Below are positions 1-10,002 of a DNA stretch of 64,000 nucleotides, piece after piece; position 1 is the first letter of the stretch, and each line of letters starts with the position of its first letter. The notes under the pieces are model-generated. The model had not been told where the DNA came from and did not search any database. It worked only from the letters and a program-made list of their open reading frames with translations. The DNA comes from an uncultured Tropicimonas sp. (GTDB lineage Bacteria; Pseudomonadota; Alphaproteobacteria; Rhodobacterales; Rhodobacteraceae). The DNA lies in the NCBI GenBank assembly GCA_947495685.1, contig CANLZY010000005.1:1-64000 (forward strand), given 5' to 3'. The translations under genes and the position numbers were made by a program.

Positions 1-488
1 TCACAGAAGACATCGTACTTCAGTACCTCGAACAGCACATCGCCGATCCTACCGGCGTCAGCCGGTAGTCTTTCAGTCTGGCGAATGTAGAGATCCCGGT
101 AGTGCGCCTCGTTTCCTTCAAAACAATCGACGCCGTACATCCACTTGCGCAGGGCGTTGTTGCGATTCGCGAAGTAGCCGACATAGCTCTTGATCCAGGC
201 GTCGGGCGAACGATGGGTCAGGATGAACTTTGCCCCTGGGCAGGTCCGGTCAAGATGTTCGAACACGAACGGTGCCGGAGAATCCTGGATGCCGTCATTG
301 GCGGCCACCGCCGCGTCGACGATGCTCAGGATCTTGGCGGTGGCATCGGGGTCATCATAGGCCACCGCGTCGTTGATCTGGTCATAGACGGGCACGACCT
401 TCAGGCCGAGCACCCGCAGGGCGTGGGCAATGGACGTGGTGCCGGTTTTCTGGAAACCGATCGCAAAGACCTTGGAAGTTGCCGCCAT
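1..488 (-). CDS. Sulfotransferase family protein (N-terminal part)
   Basis: Reads from an ATG at 488 leftwards off the window edge, so only the first ~162 residues are seen. The N-terminus carries the 5'-phosphosulfate-binding loop GFQKTGTTS at about residues 10-18, and a TCPGAKFILTHR segment at about 95-106 fits the strand and Arg of the 3'-phosphate-binding region. This is a PAPS-type sulfotransferase fold acting on an unknown acceptor. A GGGAG sequence lies upstream of the ATG. It sits 24 bp downstream of the mesaconyl-CoA hydratase gene on the same strand, so it may be the last gene of that operon. It is the first of three sulfotransferase-like genes in the window. Confidence 0.8.
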   Translation of the reverse strand, partial: MAATSKVFAIGFQKTGTTSIAHALRVLGLKVVPVYDQINDAVAYDDPDATAKILSIVDAAVAANDGIQDSPAPFVFEHLDRTCPGAKFILTHRSPDAWIKSYVGYFANRNNALRKWMYGVDCFEGNEAHYRDLYIRQTERLPADAGRIGDVLFEVLKYDVFC

Positions 489-512
489 CGATCCGCTCCC
501 GCACGGGTTGCC

Positions 513-1559
513 TTAAAGTGGCATCAAGGCCCAATAGTCCAGATCGAGCAGAACGTCAGGCAGATATTTGCCGTCCTCGCCCTTGAGCTGGAACGGCGCG
601 CCACCCTTGGTCGCGACCAGCCGCAGCCGTATGGCCCCGACGCCGGGCGCCGATGTCTCGGCCTTGTCGAGCACTTCGGACCAGGCCTTGACGGTGTCGC
701 CCGAGAAACAGGGGTTGGCATGGGCGCCGCCATTCAGCCCGACGATCAGTTGAGCATTGGCCAGACCGTTGAAGGACAACGCGCGCGCCATGGAGATAAT
801 GTGACCGCCATAGATCAATCGCTGGCCATCGGGCCGGAACGTGGCGTCGAAATGCACCTTGGCCGTGTTCTGCCAGAGGCGCGTGGCCAGCATGTGTTCG
901 GCCTCCTCGATGGTTACACCATCGACATGGTCGATCTGTTCGCCGATCTCGTAGTCGCCCCAGCGGTGCGGTTCGCCGGCCAGCGCAAAGTTGTAGTTGG
1001 AAAAATCCAGCCCGGCAGGAATATGAAGGTCGCCGGGGGCGATCACGGTAGCAAGCTGCGGGATTTCCGTTTCCGGCGCCGGGGCGTCGATGGCCCGCTT
1101 GCGGACCATGACCCAGCGAACATAGTCCAGTACGACCTCGTCACGTTGGTTGAGCCCCGTGGTGCGGACGTAGACAACGCCGGACTTGCCGTTGGAATTC
1201 TGCTTCAGCCCGATCACCTGGCTTTCCGAGCGCAGCGTGTCGCCGGGATAGACCGGGAGGCAGAAGTGGCCCTCGGCATATCCAAGGTTGGCCACCGCGT
1301 TCAGCGAGATGTCCGGAACCGTCTTGCCGAACACGGTGTGAAAGGTGATCAGGTCGTCCATCGGCGACCCCGGAAGACCACAGCTCCGGGCAAATTCGTC
1401 CGAGGACGCCAGCGCATGGCGGGACGGATAGAGCGCATGATACATCGCCCTTTCGCCGCCCGACAACGTGCGTGGCACCGCGTGGGGGATGATTTCGCCC
1501 AGCGTGTAATCCTCGAAGAATCGGCCCGGATTGGTTTTGGCTGTGGTCGATAGGGCCAT
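513..1559 (-). CDS. mch: Mesaconyl-CoA hydratase (MaoC-like double hotdog)
   Basis: A 348-residue protein with two MaoC/hotdog halves, close in length to the ~343-aa mesaconyl-CoA hydratase of Rhodobacter. The enzyme interconverts beta-methylmalyl-CoA and mesaconyl-CoA in the ethylmalonyl-CoA pathway. The N-terminal half has GRFFEDYTLGEII and LITFHTVFGKTVPD, typical of this subfamily. The C-terminal half (from about 190) repeats the fold with a GGHIISMARALSFNGL segment. The start codon follows GGGAG by about 10 nt and lies two bases after the stop of the DUF1737 gene, so these genes are cotranscribed. The neighbouring malyl-CoA thioesterase-like gene acts on the same class of CoA thioesters. 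The family is clear; the exact substrate is inferred from similarity and context. Confidence 0.85.
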   Translation of the reverse strand: MALSTTAKTNPGRFFEDYTLGEIIPHAVPRTLSGGERAMYHALYPSRHALASSDEFARSCGLPGSPMDDLITFHTVFGKTVPDISLNAVANLGYAEGHFCLPVYPGDTLRSESQVIGLKQNSNGKSGVVYVRTTGLNQRDEVVLDYVRWVMVRKRAIDAPAPETEIPQLATVIAPGDLHIPAGLDFSNYNFALAGEPHRWGDYEIGEQIDHVDGVTIEEAEHMLATRLWQNTAKVHFDATFRPDGQRLIYGGHIISMARALSFNGLANAQLIVGLNGGAHANPCFSGDTVKAWSEVLDKAETSAPGVGAIRLRLVATKGGAPFQLKGEDGKYLPDVLLDLDYWALMPL

Positions 1560-1561
1560 GG

Positions 1562-1765
1562 CTATTGCTCTCCCAGTTTGATGTCGGGGTTGTAGGTGCC
1601 GGTCACGTCCTTCACCACCGCCTGCCCGCAGCGCATGATTCCCTTCGTGGCGTCAAAGGCATAGGTGGTATTTCCTTCGAGGTGCCAGCCCTTGTTCAGC
1701 GCCTCGGTCACCTTGTGGCAGAAGGCCGAGGTGTCGTCCTCGGTCAGAAAACGATAAAGCTTCAT
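1562..1765 (-). CDS. DUF1737 domain-containing small protein
   Basis: A 67-residue protein beginning MKLYRFLTEDD. It has the aromatic/charged pattern of DUF1737 (a G-W-x-L motif in the middle, KGWHLEG). I chose the ATG at 1765 over the upstream in-frame ATG because GGAGG lies 7 nt before it. That start overlaps the region of the nnrU stop codon (TGACATG), which suggests translational coupling. The function of DUF1737 is not established. Here it is sandwiched between nnrU and mesaconyl-CoA hydratase in a four-gene run. Confidence 0.75.
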   Translation of the reverse strand: MKLYRFLTEDDTSAFCHKVTEALNKGWHLEGNTTYAFDATKGIMRCGQAVVKDVTGTYNPDIKLGEQ

Positions 1766-1766
1766 G

Positions 1767-2321
1767 TCAGCCTCCGAAGGGGTTGTAGCCAAGCCAACTG
1801 TGGATCAGGCCGATCACGATCAGCAGAACCACACTGGCAGCCAGGAACATGCCGTCCTTGGCCAACGTGCCAGGCTCGCCCGGGGTCCACGCGGGGTCTG
1901 CGCGGTTGATGATTCCGGGGGTCGCCAGCGACCAGCCCAACAGGCCGCCGAACAGGACGATCGACGCGACATCGCCATTCACCATCAGGTGGGCGATCGC
2001 CCAGAGGCTGAATCCGGCCAGCATCGGGTGGCGCATGCCGGTGAGCAGTTTGCCCTTCTTGGGGGCCGGGCTCATCATGTAGATGGCGATCAGAATTAGA
2101 AGGTTGTTGATGTGGGTAAAAAACGTCGGCGGGTTCCAGACCTGCACGACGGGCGCCATGCGGTAACCGATGACCATCAGGATGATCGAGCCGGCCAACG
2201 CCAGCGCGACCATGCCCTTGCCCTTGTCGCCAAGGTTCGCGCGCGCCGCGGGGGCGACGCGTTTGAAAAGGTGGGCGCCCCACCAGAGCGCAACACCGAG
2301 AGTAAGTAGAAACCAGCCCAT
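1767..2321 (-). CDS. nnrU: NnrU family membrane protein
   Basis: A 184-residue integral membrane protein with about five hydrophobic segments, starting MGWFLLTLGVALWWGAHLFKR. The conserved GMRHPMLAGFSLWAIAHL stretch is typical of NnrU, a family first linked to nitric-oxide/nitrite reductase clusters in denitrifiers and related to isoprenylcysteine-methyltransferase-like membrane proteins. No denitrification genes are seen here. It lies between a malyl-CoA thioesterase-like gene (9-bp gap) and DUF1737, so its job in this operon is unclear. A clear SD (GGAG) precedes the ATG. Confidence 0.8.
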   Translation of the reverse strand: MGWFLLTLGVALWWGAHLFKRVAPAARANLGDKGKGMVALALAGSIILMVIGYRMAPVVQVWNPPTFFTHINNLLILIAIYMMSPAPKKGKLLTGMRHPMLAGFSLWAIAHLMVNGDVASIVLFGGLLGWSLATPGIINRADPAWTPGEPGTLAKDGMFLAASVVLLIVIGLIHSWLGYNPFGG

Positions 2322-2330
2322 GAAAATCTC

Positions 2331-3200
2331 CTATGCGAGAGCAGCAATGGCCTCCGCTTTCGCCAGCGTGGCCTTCGCGGTCACGATATGCAGATTTTCA
2401 ACGATCTTTCCATCAACAACGGCCACGCCCTGTCCTTCCGCCTCGGCAGCCTCGAAGGCTGCGATCTGGCGGCGGGCCAGATCGATCTCGGCCTCGGACG
2501 GCGCAAAGGCGGCATTGGCGATGTCAACCTGGGCCGGATGGATCAGCGTCTTGCCGTCCATGCCCAGGTCGCGGCCCTGGTCGCATTCGGCCTGAAGCCC
2601 CTCGTCGTCCTTGAACGCGTTGTAGACGCCATCAATGCAGACGATCCCGGCGGCGCGAGCGGCCATCAGGCAGGTCTGCAACGCATTTTGCATCGGCAGC
2701 CGATCCGCCCGGAAGCGGCAGTTCAGTTCCTTGGCCAGGTCATTGGTGCCCATCACGATCCCGGCCATACGATGCGCCGTGGCGATCACGGGGGAATTGA
2801 GGATGCCGCGCGGGGTCTCCATCATCGCCCAGATCTGGGTGTCGGCGCAGGCCGGATGTGCGTCGAGCCTTTCGGCGATGGTTTCGACCTGGGCAATGCT
2901 TTCGACCTTGGGCAGCAACACTGCCTGCGGGCCGATTTCCATGATTGCCTCCAGATCGTCGGCCCCCCATTGCGAGTCCATCCCGTTCAGCCGAACGATC
3001 TGCGCGCGCTGGCCATAGCCACCGGCGGCCAGGGTGCCTGCCAGCAGCTTGCGGGCATTGACTTTTTCGTCCACGGCAACCGCGTCTTCGAGATCAAATA
3101 TGATCGCGTCCACCGGCAGGCTCTTGGCCTTTTCCAGGGCGCGTTCCTTCGAGCCGGGGATGTACAGAACGGAGCGGTAGGGGCGGGCGGCAGTGTCCAT
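2331..3200 (-). CDS. mcl2: HpcH/HpaI aldolase/citrate lyase family; likely (3S)-malyl-CoA thioesterase
   Basis: A 289-residue TIM-barrel protein of the citrate lyase beta/malyl-CoA lyase family: YRSVLYIPGSKERALEKA at the N-terminus, IIFDLEDAV with the Mg-coordinating acidic residues, VLLPKVES, and TLIHPAQV near the C-terminus. Length and N-terminus resemble the shorter Rhodobacter paralogue Mcl2, described as a (3S)-malyl-CoA thioesterase, more than the ~318-aa Mcl1 lyase. It would release malate from malyl-CoA in the ethylmalonyl-CoA pathway. I use the ATG at 3200, which has TAGGAGAG just upstream, rather than the 30-residue upstream extension. It is the first gene of the operon with nnrU, DUF1737 and mch. 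A beta-methylmalyl-CoA or citramalyl-CoA lyase remains possible. Confidence 0.75.
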   Translation of the reverse strand: MDTAARPYRSVLYIPGSKERALEKAKSLPVDAIIFDLEDAVAVDEKVNARKLLAGTLAAGGYGQRAQIVRLNGMDSQWGADDLEAIMEIGPQAVLLPKVESIAQVETIAERLDAHPACADTQIWAMMETPRGILNSPVIATAHRMAGIVMGTNDLAKELNCRFRADRLPMQNALQTCLMAARAAGIVCIDGVYNAFKDDEGLQAECDQGRDLGMDGKTLIHPAQVDIANAAFAPSEAEIDLARRQIAAFEAAEAEGQGVAVVDGKIVENLHIVTAKATLAKAEAIAALA

Positions 3201-3333
3201 GGACTCTCTCCTATCGATTTTCTGCAGAGCAGAGACCATACCTTCGCTGCGCGCGCAAGATATGAAATGCCGCACTGCGGAAAAACGCAAGATATGTGCG
3301 TGACCGGGGTGTCTGTCGGGGCCGTGTCGGCCG

Positions 3334-5189
<1,856 letters not shown>

Positions 5190-5215
5190 CACGGCCCTTC
5201 GACCTAGACCAAGAC

Positions 5216-5245
5216 GGCCCGCGATTGGTTTCGCGGGCCTTTTTT
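5216..5245 (+). terminator. Intrinsic terminator of mdh
   Basis: A perfect 8-bp stem GGCCCGCG / CGCGGGCC around an 8-nt loop, followed directly by six T residues. It lies 26 bp after the mdh stop. Confidence 0.92.
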
Positions 5246-5486
5246 GTCCGGGGCAGGGCCTCGCCCTTTCTTGCATCGATCTGACCTGTTGCGCCTCCTG
5301 ACCTCTGCGGCTGCTCCCGTCGGACGCGCAGATAGACCTGTTCACGGACCTTCCCGCTTCCGCCTCCATCATGCGGATTTGAGAAAACTCCCTGAAATTC
5401 GTGCTTTTCGACTTTGGCGAGGGGGTGTTCACTGCCGTGGTGTCGGGAATGATTCTCTGAACTGCCGCGGATGAGGCGGCTCGCGG
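5246..5486. other. mdh-sucC intergenic region, upstream part
   Basis: About 240 bp without a convincing gene. It presumably holds the promoter of the sucC operon. The only clear structure is the large inverted repeat listed next, so I do not name a promoter. Confidence 0.5.
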
Positions 5487-5539
5487 GCGACTTTTGTGAT
5501 CACAGGAATTATTGGTGTGATCACAAAAGTCGCTTTTTT
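5487..5539 (+). promoter_or_regulatory. Perfect 18-bp inverted repeat with nested TGTGATCACA palindromes
   Basis: Arms GCGACTTTTGTGATCACA (5487-5504) and its exact reverse complement (5516-5533) are separated by 11 nt and followed by six T (5534-5539). Each arm itself contains the self-complementary 10-mer TGTGATCACA. The element therefore has two candidate dimeric operators and can also form an 18-bp hairpin with a U-tract like an intrinsic terminator. It ends 92 bp before the sucC start. It could be an operator pair, a terminator that cuts leader transcripts, or both. Confidence 0.7.
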
Positions 5540-5631
5540 CCGTGAATCCCTCCGATGCGACAAGAAAAGTATTTGAATGCATCGTCCAACATGCCAATCA
5601 GGCAAAAATCGCAGCTAGACGGGACAGTTTC

Positions 5632-6825
5632 ATGAACATCCATGAATACCAGGCGAAAGCCCTCCTTCGCGACTATGGCGCACCGGTCAGTGATGGCCGA
5701 GTTGTCATGAAGGCCGAAGAGGCCAAGACCGCAGCCGGTGAGATGGACGGCCCTCTGTGGGTGGTCAAGGCACAAATCCACGCCGGTGGTCGCGGCAAGG
5801 GCTCCTTCAAGGAACCCGATGCTGGCGAAAAGGGCGGTGTCCGCCTGACGAAGTCGGTCGCGGAAGCCGCCGAGGAAGCCCGCAAGATGCTTGGCCGTAC
5901 GTTGGTCACCCATCAGACGGGTCCCTTGGGCAAGCAGGTCAACCGCATCTACATCGAGGATGGCTCCGGCATCGAGCGTGAACTGTATCTCGCGCTGTTG
6001 ATCGACCGTGTGACCTCGCGCATCTCGTTTGTCTGCTCCACCGAGGGTGGCATGGACATCGAAGAGGTCGCCGCGTCCACGCCGGAAAAGATCCTGTCGT
6101 TCTCTGTCGATCCGGCCACCGGCTACCAGGCATTCCACGGTCGCCGCATCGCCTTCATGCTCGGCCTTCAGGGCCAGCAGGTAAAGCAGTGCGTCAAGCT
6201 GATGGGCATTCTCTTCAAGCTGTTCACCGACAAGGACATGGACATGCTGGAGATCAACCCGTTGATCGTGTCCGACAGCGGTGATCTGAAATGCCTCGAC
6301 GCCAAGATGGGCTTTGATGGCAATGCCATCTACCGCCATCCGGACATCGCCGCGCTGCGTGACGAGACCGAGGAAGACCCCAAGGAACTGGAAGCTTCCA
6401 AGTTCGACCTGAACTACATCGCCCTTGACGGCGAGATCGGGTGCATGGTCAACGGTGCCGGCCTCGCCATGGCGACGATGGACATCATCAAGCTCTACGG
6501 CGCGGAGCCGGCGAACTTCCTGGATGTCGGCGGCGGCGCCACCAAGGAAAAGGTGACGGAAGCCTTCAAGATCATCACCTCGGACCCACAGGTCAAAGGC
6601 ATCCTGGTGAACATCTTCGGCGGCATCATGCGCTGTGACGTGATCGCCGAGGGCGTGATCGCCGCGGTCCACGAGGTCGGCCTGACCGTTCCGCTGGTGG
6701 TGCGCCTTGAGGGCACCAACGTGGAGCAGGGCAAGAAGATCATCTCCGAGAGCGATCTCAACGTGATCGCTGCCGACTGCCTGAAAGACGGCGCCCAGAA
6801 GATCGTCGCTGCCGTCAAGGGCTGA
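5632..6825 (+). CDS. sucC: Succinyl-CoA synthetase beta subunit (ADP-forming)
   Basis: A 397-residue ATP-grasp protein ([19 protein letters not shown]) that with SucD converts succinyl-CoA, ADP and Pi to succinate, CoA and ATP. The ATP-grasp domain covers about residues 1-240; the C-terminal CoA-ligase domain includes [13 protein letters not shown] and [14 protein letters not shown]. The ATG at 5632 matches the family N-terminus; the in-frame upstream extension is rejected. Its partner sucD does not follow directly: a sulfotransferase gene lies between. Confidence 0.97.
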   Translation: MNIHEYQAKALLRDYGAPVSDGRVVMKAEEAKTAAGEMDGPLWVVKAQIHAGGRGKGSFKEPDAGEKGGVRLTKSVAEAAEEARKMLGRTLVTHQTGPLGKQVNRIYIEDGSGIERELYLALLIDRVTSRISFVCSTEGGMDIEEVAASTPEKILSFSVDPATGYQAFHGRRIAFMLGLQGQQVKQCVKLMGILFKLFTDKDMDMLEINPLIVSDSGDLKCLDAKMGFDGNAIYRHPDIAALRDETEEDPKELEASKFDLNYIALDGEIGCMVNGAGLAMATMDIIKLYGAEPANFLDVGGGATKEKVTEAFKIITSDPQVKGILVNIFGGIMRCDVIAEGVIAAVHEVGLTVPLVVRLEGTNVEQGKKIISESDLNVIAADCLKDGAQKIVAAVKG

Positions 6826-6943
6826 CACACATGAACCCGGTCTGCTCCCTCGCCAGCCTTCGACCGACCGCACAGGTCGGTCCGGAGAGCCGTGCGGGAG
6901 CAGCCATCTTGATACCCCTCGCGCGAAGGCGGAGCGAAGAAGA

Positions 6944-8038
6944 ATGAAGGCGGTCTTTCACCTCGGCCTGCCCAAGACGGGTACGACGTCGATCCAGCAC
7001 TTCCTGCTGGCCAATGCGAATGCGCTGTCTGCGCGCGGGGTCGCCTATGAACAGGTCCCGAACGCAACGGTCGAACCGCAGGACAGCCAGCTGGAATTCG
7101 GCATCTGCCAGTTTGCCCGGGCGGGCGAGATCGTGCCCTTTGAACCCACGGTGCGCGGCTACGGGTTGACCAGCCTTGAAGCACAAGAAAAATTCGCGAA
7201 GCAGTTCGAGGCGACCCTGCTCAAGCATGTCTCCCGGCGCACGGAAGATGTGTACGTCATCTCGAGCGAACATGTCGGAGCCTGGACCCGGACTCCGAAA
7301 CATGTTGCCGCGCTTGATACCTGGCTCAGCTCGATCTTCGACGAGGTCCGCTATGTCCAGTACATACGGCGGCAGGAGGACTGGCTGATGAGCCGGTATT
7401 CCCAGGACCTGCGGACCGGGCATCCGGTGCATCTGTTCAAGTACCTTGAACGTCACGGGAAACACGATTTCGCGACCAAGGCAGACCTCTGGAGCGATGT
7501 GGTCGGACGGGATCGTTTCGACCTGCGCCTGATGGAACGCGACGCCATGGTCGATGGCGACCTGATCGCGGATTTCGCATCCGCTGTCGGTTTCGACGCG
7601 TCGGGGCTTCCGATGCCGCCGCGCGAGAATGAATCGCTCACCCCACAGGCTGCGTTCTTCCTGCGCAAGTTGAACGGGCGGTTGCGCAACCGGGAAGCCG
7701 GATTTGACCATGACCTGCAATTCAAGGTGGAGCGGCGGCTGTCGTCCTGGTCCGAAGGAAAAACGAAACTGCGGATGCGGCCGCAACAGATCGACTGGAT
7801 CCGCAAGCGCAATGCCGAGGTCAACGAGGCGGTGCGTGCAAAGTATTTTCCCGACCGGGAGGAGCTCTTTCCTGCGCGTCCGCATGTGACGGGCGAGGAT
7901 GGGTTGATTACCAATATCACCCAAGAGCAAGTCGCGGGCATCGGGGTCGAACTCCTGCTTCAACTCCTCGGCGAGGAGAAGCGGAGTGCGACGGCATCTG
8001 GCAAGGATGCGAAACTGGAACCACGGAAAAAGCAATAG
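6944..8038 (+). CDS. Sulfotransferase-like protein inserted between sucC and sucD
   Basis: A 364-residue protein. The N-terminal [17 protein letters not shown] (residues 6-22) is a PAPS-binding P-loop of sulfotransferases, and VYVISSEHV with the following [18 protein letters not shown] fits the 3'-phosphate-binding region. The acceptor is unknown. It starts 118 bp after sucC, has a GGAG-type SD, and its stop is only 16 bp before the sucD start, so it must be cotranscribed with the two subunits. The C-terminal ~80 residues are basic and not recognised. It may be a lineage-specific insertion into the sucCD operon. Confidence 0.8.
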   Translation: MKAVFHLGLPKTGTTSIQHFLLANANALSARGVAYEQVPNATVEPQDSQLEFGICQFARAGEIVPFEPTVRGYGLTSLEAQEKFAKQFEATLLKHVSRRTEDVYVISSEHVGAWTRTPKHVAALDTWLSSIFDEVRYVQYIRRQEDWLMSRYSQDLRTGHPVHLFKYLERHGKHDFATKADLWSDVVGRDRFDLRLMERDAMVDGDLIADFASAVGFDASGLPMPPRENESLTPQAAFFLRKLNGRLRNREAGFDHDLQFKVERRLSSWSEGKTKLRMRPQQIDWIRKRNAEVNEAVRAKYFPDREELFPARPHVTGEDGLITNITQEQVAGIGVELLLQLLGEEKRSATASGKDAKLEPRKKQ

Positions 8039-8054
8039 AAGAGGGACAGTCGGC

Positions 8055-8936
8055 ATGGCCGTACTCGTAAACGAAAACACCAAGGTCATCTGTCAGGGCT
8101 TCACCGGTAGCCAGGGCACCTTCCACTCCGAGCAGGCCATCGCCTATGGCACCAAGATGGTCGGCGGCGTAACGCCGGGCAAGGGTGGCATGACTCACCT
8201 CGACCTGCCCGTCTTCAACTCGGTCCACGAGGCCAGGGCCGTGACCGAGGCGAATGCCACTGTTATCTACGTGCCGCCGCCGTTTGCCGCCGACTCGATC
8301 CTCGAGGCGATCGATGCCGAGATGGAGCTGATCGTCTGCATCACCGAAGGTATCCCGGTGCAGGACATGATGCGCGTCAAGCGCGCCCTGATCGACAGCA
8401 AGTCGCGCCTGATCGGCCCGAACTGCCCGGGCGTCATCACGCCCGACGCCTGCAAGATCGGCATCATGCCCGGCCATATCCACCGTCGCGGCTCGGTCGG
8501 CGTCGTGTCCCGTTCGGGCACCCTGACCTACGAGGCCGTGAAGCAGACCAGCGACCTTGGCCTCGGCCAGTCGTCGGCAGTTGGCATCGGCGGCGACCCG
8601 ATCAAGGGCACCGAGCACCTGGACGTGCTGGAAATGTTCCTGGCCGACCCCGAGACCCATTCGATGATCATGATCGGCGAAATCGGCGGTTCGGCCGAGG
8701 AAGAAGCCGCCCAGTTCATCAAGGACGAAGCCAAGAAGGGCCGTTCCAAGCCCTGCGCTGGTTTCATCGCTGGCCGCACGGCGCCTCCGGGTCGCCGCAT
8801 GGGCCATGCCGGTGCCATCGTTGCCGGCGGTGTCGGCGGTGCAGAGGACAAGATTGAAGCCATGCGTTCCGCTGGTATCATTGTTGCCGAAAGCCCGGCC
8901 ACCCTTGGTGAAGCCGTGCTGAAAGCCATCGGCTGA
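8055..8936 (+). CDS. sucD: Succinyl-CoA synthetase alpha subunit
   Basis: A 293-residue CoA-binding subunit carrying the phosphohistidine: [18 protein letters not shown] at the N-terminus, IGPNCPGV in the middle, and His251 in [10 protein letters not shown] as the phosphorylated residue. GAGGGA lies about 10 nt before the chosen ATG. It pairs with SucC encoded upstream beyond the intervening sulfotransferase. Confidence 0.97.
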   Translation: MAVLVNENTKVICQGFTGSQGTFHSEQAIAYGTKMVGGVTPGKGGMTHLDLPVFNSVHEARAVTEANATVIYVPPPFAADSILEAIDAEMELIVCITEGIPVQDMMRVKRALIDSKSRLIGPNCPGVITPDACKIGIMPGHIHRRGSVGVVSRSGTLTYEAVKQTSDLGLGQSSAVGIGGDPIKGTEHLDVLEMFLADPETHSMIMIGEIGGSAEEEAAQFIKDEAKKGRSKPCAGFIAGRTAPPGRRMGHAGAIVAGGVGGAEDKIEAMRSAGIIVAESPATLGEAVLKAIG

Positions 8937-8961
8937 TAACGCTTCGGGGAGGGAGCAAGTA

Positions 8962-9519
8962 ATGGGAATCATCGAAGCCACACGAACCTGCTTCTCAAAG
9001 TACGTCACGTTCTCGGGCCGCGCATCGCGGCCCGAGTTCTGGTGGTTTCTGCTGGTCTATGCGGTTGCCATGGGCATCGCTTCCTACCTTGACCAGACCA
9101 TGTTCGGTGGGACAGTGACTGAAACGGTTGCCGCGTCCGATGACGGTACTGTCGTGGCGGCCGAGGTCGTGCACCGAAAACGGCCGGCCGAGACCTTGGT
9201 CTGGCTGGTGTTTTTCCTGCCGGTGCTCGCTGCCGCGTGGCGCCGGATGCAGGACACCGGGCGACCGGGGGCAACCCTGTTGGTCCCACTCCTTATTTCA
9301 ATTGCCGCCGGTGTGTTCCTGTTTCTGGGTGTCCTTGGCTTCAGCCTGCTGGAGATGGTCGGGCTGGATGGACAGGTCTTGCGAACCATGGCGGCTTCGT
9401 TGGGTGTGGCCGGTCTGATCGTGTCGGGTGGCCTGTATGTCGCTATGCGGATTCTGATATTGTGGTGGCTGACCCGTCCGGGTACGCCGCAGGCGAATGC
9501 CTTCGGCCGGCGGCCGTAG
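8962..9519 (+). CDS. DUF805 family membrane protein
   Basis: A 185-residue protein with a DUF805 N-terminus (FSKYVTFSGRASRPEFWWFLLV) and about four hydrophobic segments. The family signature includes the R-x-R-x-x-x-W-x-F entry motif and AWRRMQDTGRPG in the cytoplasmic loop. It is 25 bp after sucD with a GGGGAGGGAG SD, so probably cotranscribed. The function of DUF805 is unknown. An acidic/Val-rich loop at about 48-60 looks like a lineage-specific insert. Confidence 0.85.
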   Translation: MGIIEATRTCFSKYVTFSGRASRPEFWWFLLVYAVAMGIASYLDQTMFGGTVTETVAASDDGTVVAAEVVHRKRPAETLVWLVFFLPVLAAAWRRMQDTGRPGATLLVPLLISIAAGVFLFLGVLGFSLLEMVGLDGQVLRTMAASLGVAGLIVSGGLYVAMRILILWWLTRPGTPQANAFGRRP

Positions 9520-10002
9520 CAGCAAGGGAACGTGGCCCGGCGCTGCCCCGGGGACAGGAACAAGAGACGGCCAGGAACTGTCTGGCAAGGACCATGGTGA
9601 AGACACCAGTTAGGACAACCTGATGACGCTCGTAGGCTCTGAGCACGGGTTCATTTCTCACAAACCTGGACCGATTCCGGGTGCTTCTGTCGGGAGGACG
9701 TCTCGACCGTCCCGTGTCCCGCCGGGCAGCAAGATGAAGACGCGCGTTTCATCCTGTGCGTCGGTTGTTTCGGTCGCTGCCGACCCCGGGGTCAAGGATG
9801 TTGGACTCACGAGAATGGCGGTTGGAGTGGATGCACTGCGCACCTCGCCGCCATTTGTGAGGAAAGCGGCCCACAGGCGGCTGAAGATTCCCTTGGCGGT
9901 ACATCATGACACCGCGACCATCGACACGGCGCGAACGACATTCAACGGGGGCCACGATCGGTTCGATCACCCCGAAACACCTTCGGAAGGCGAGGCGAGA
10001 AA
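9520..10002. other. DUF805-sucA intergenic region
   Basis: About 480 bp. Open frames exist on both strands, but none has a convincing N-terminus, SD or recognisable fold. The last bases (GGCGAGGCGAG) provide the sucA ribosome binding site. It may contain a separate sucA promoter. Confidence 0.5.

Noticed and set aside
102-1553. Long plus-strand frame opposite the sulfotransferase and mch genes
   Set aside because: It is the antisense shadow of genes with clear family motifs; its own translation shows no recognisable domain.
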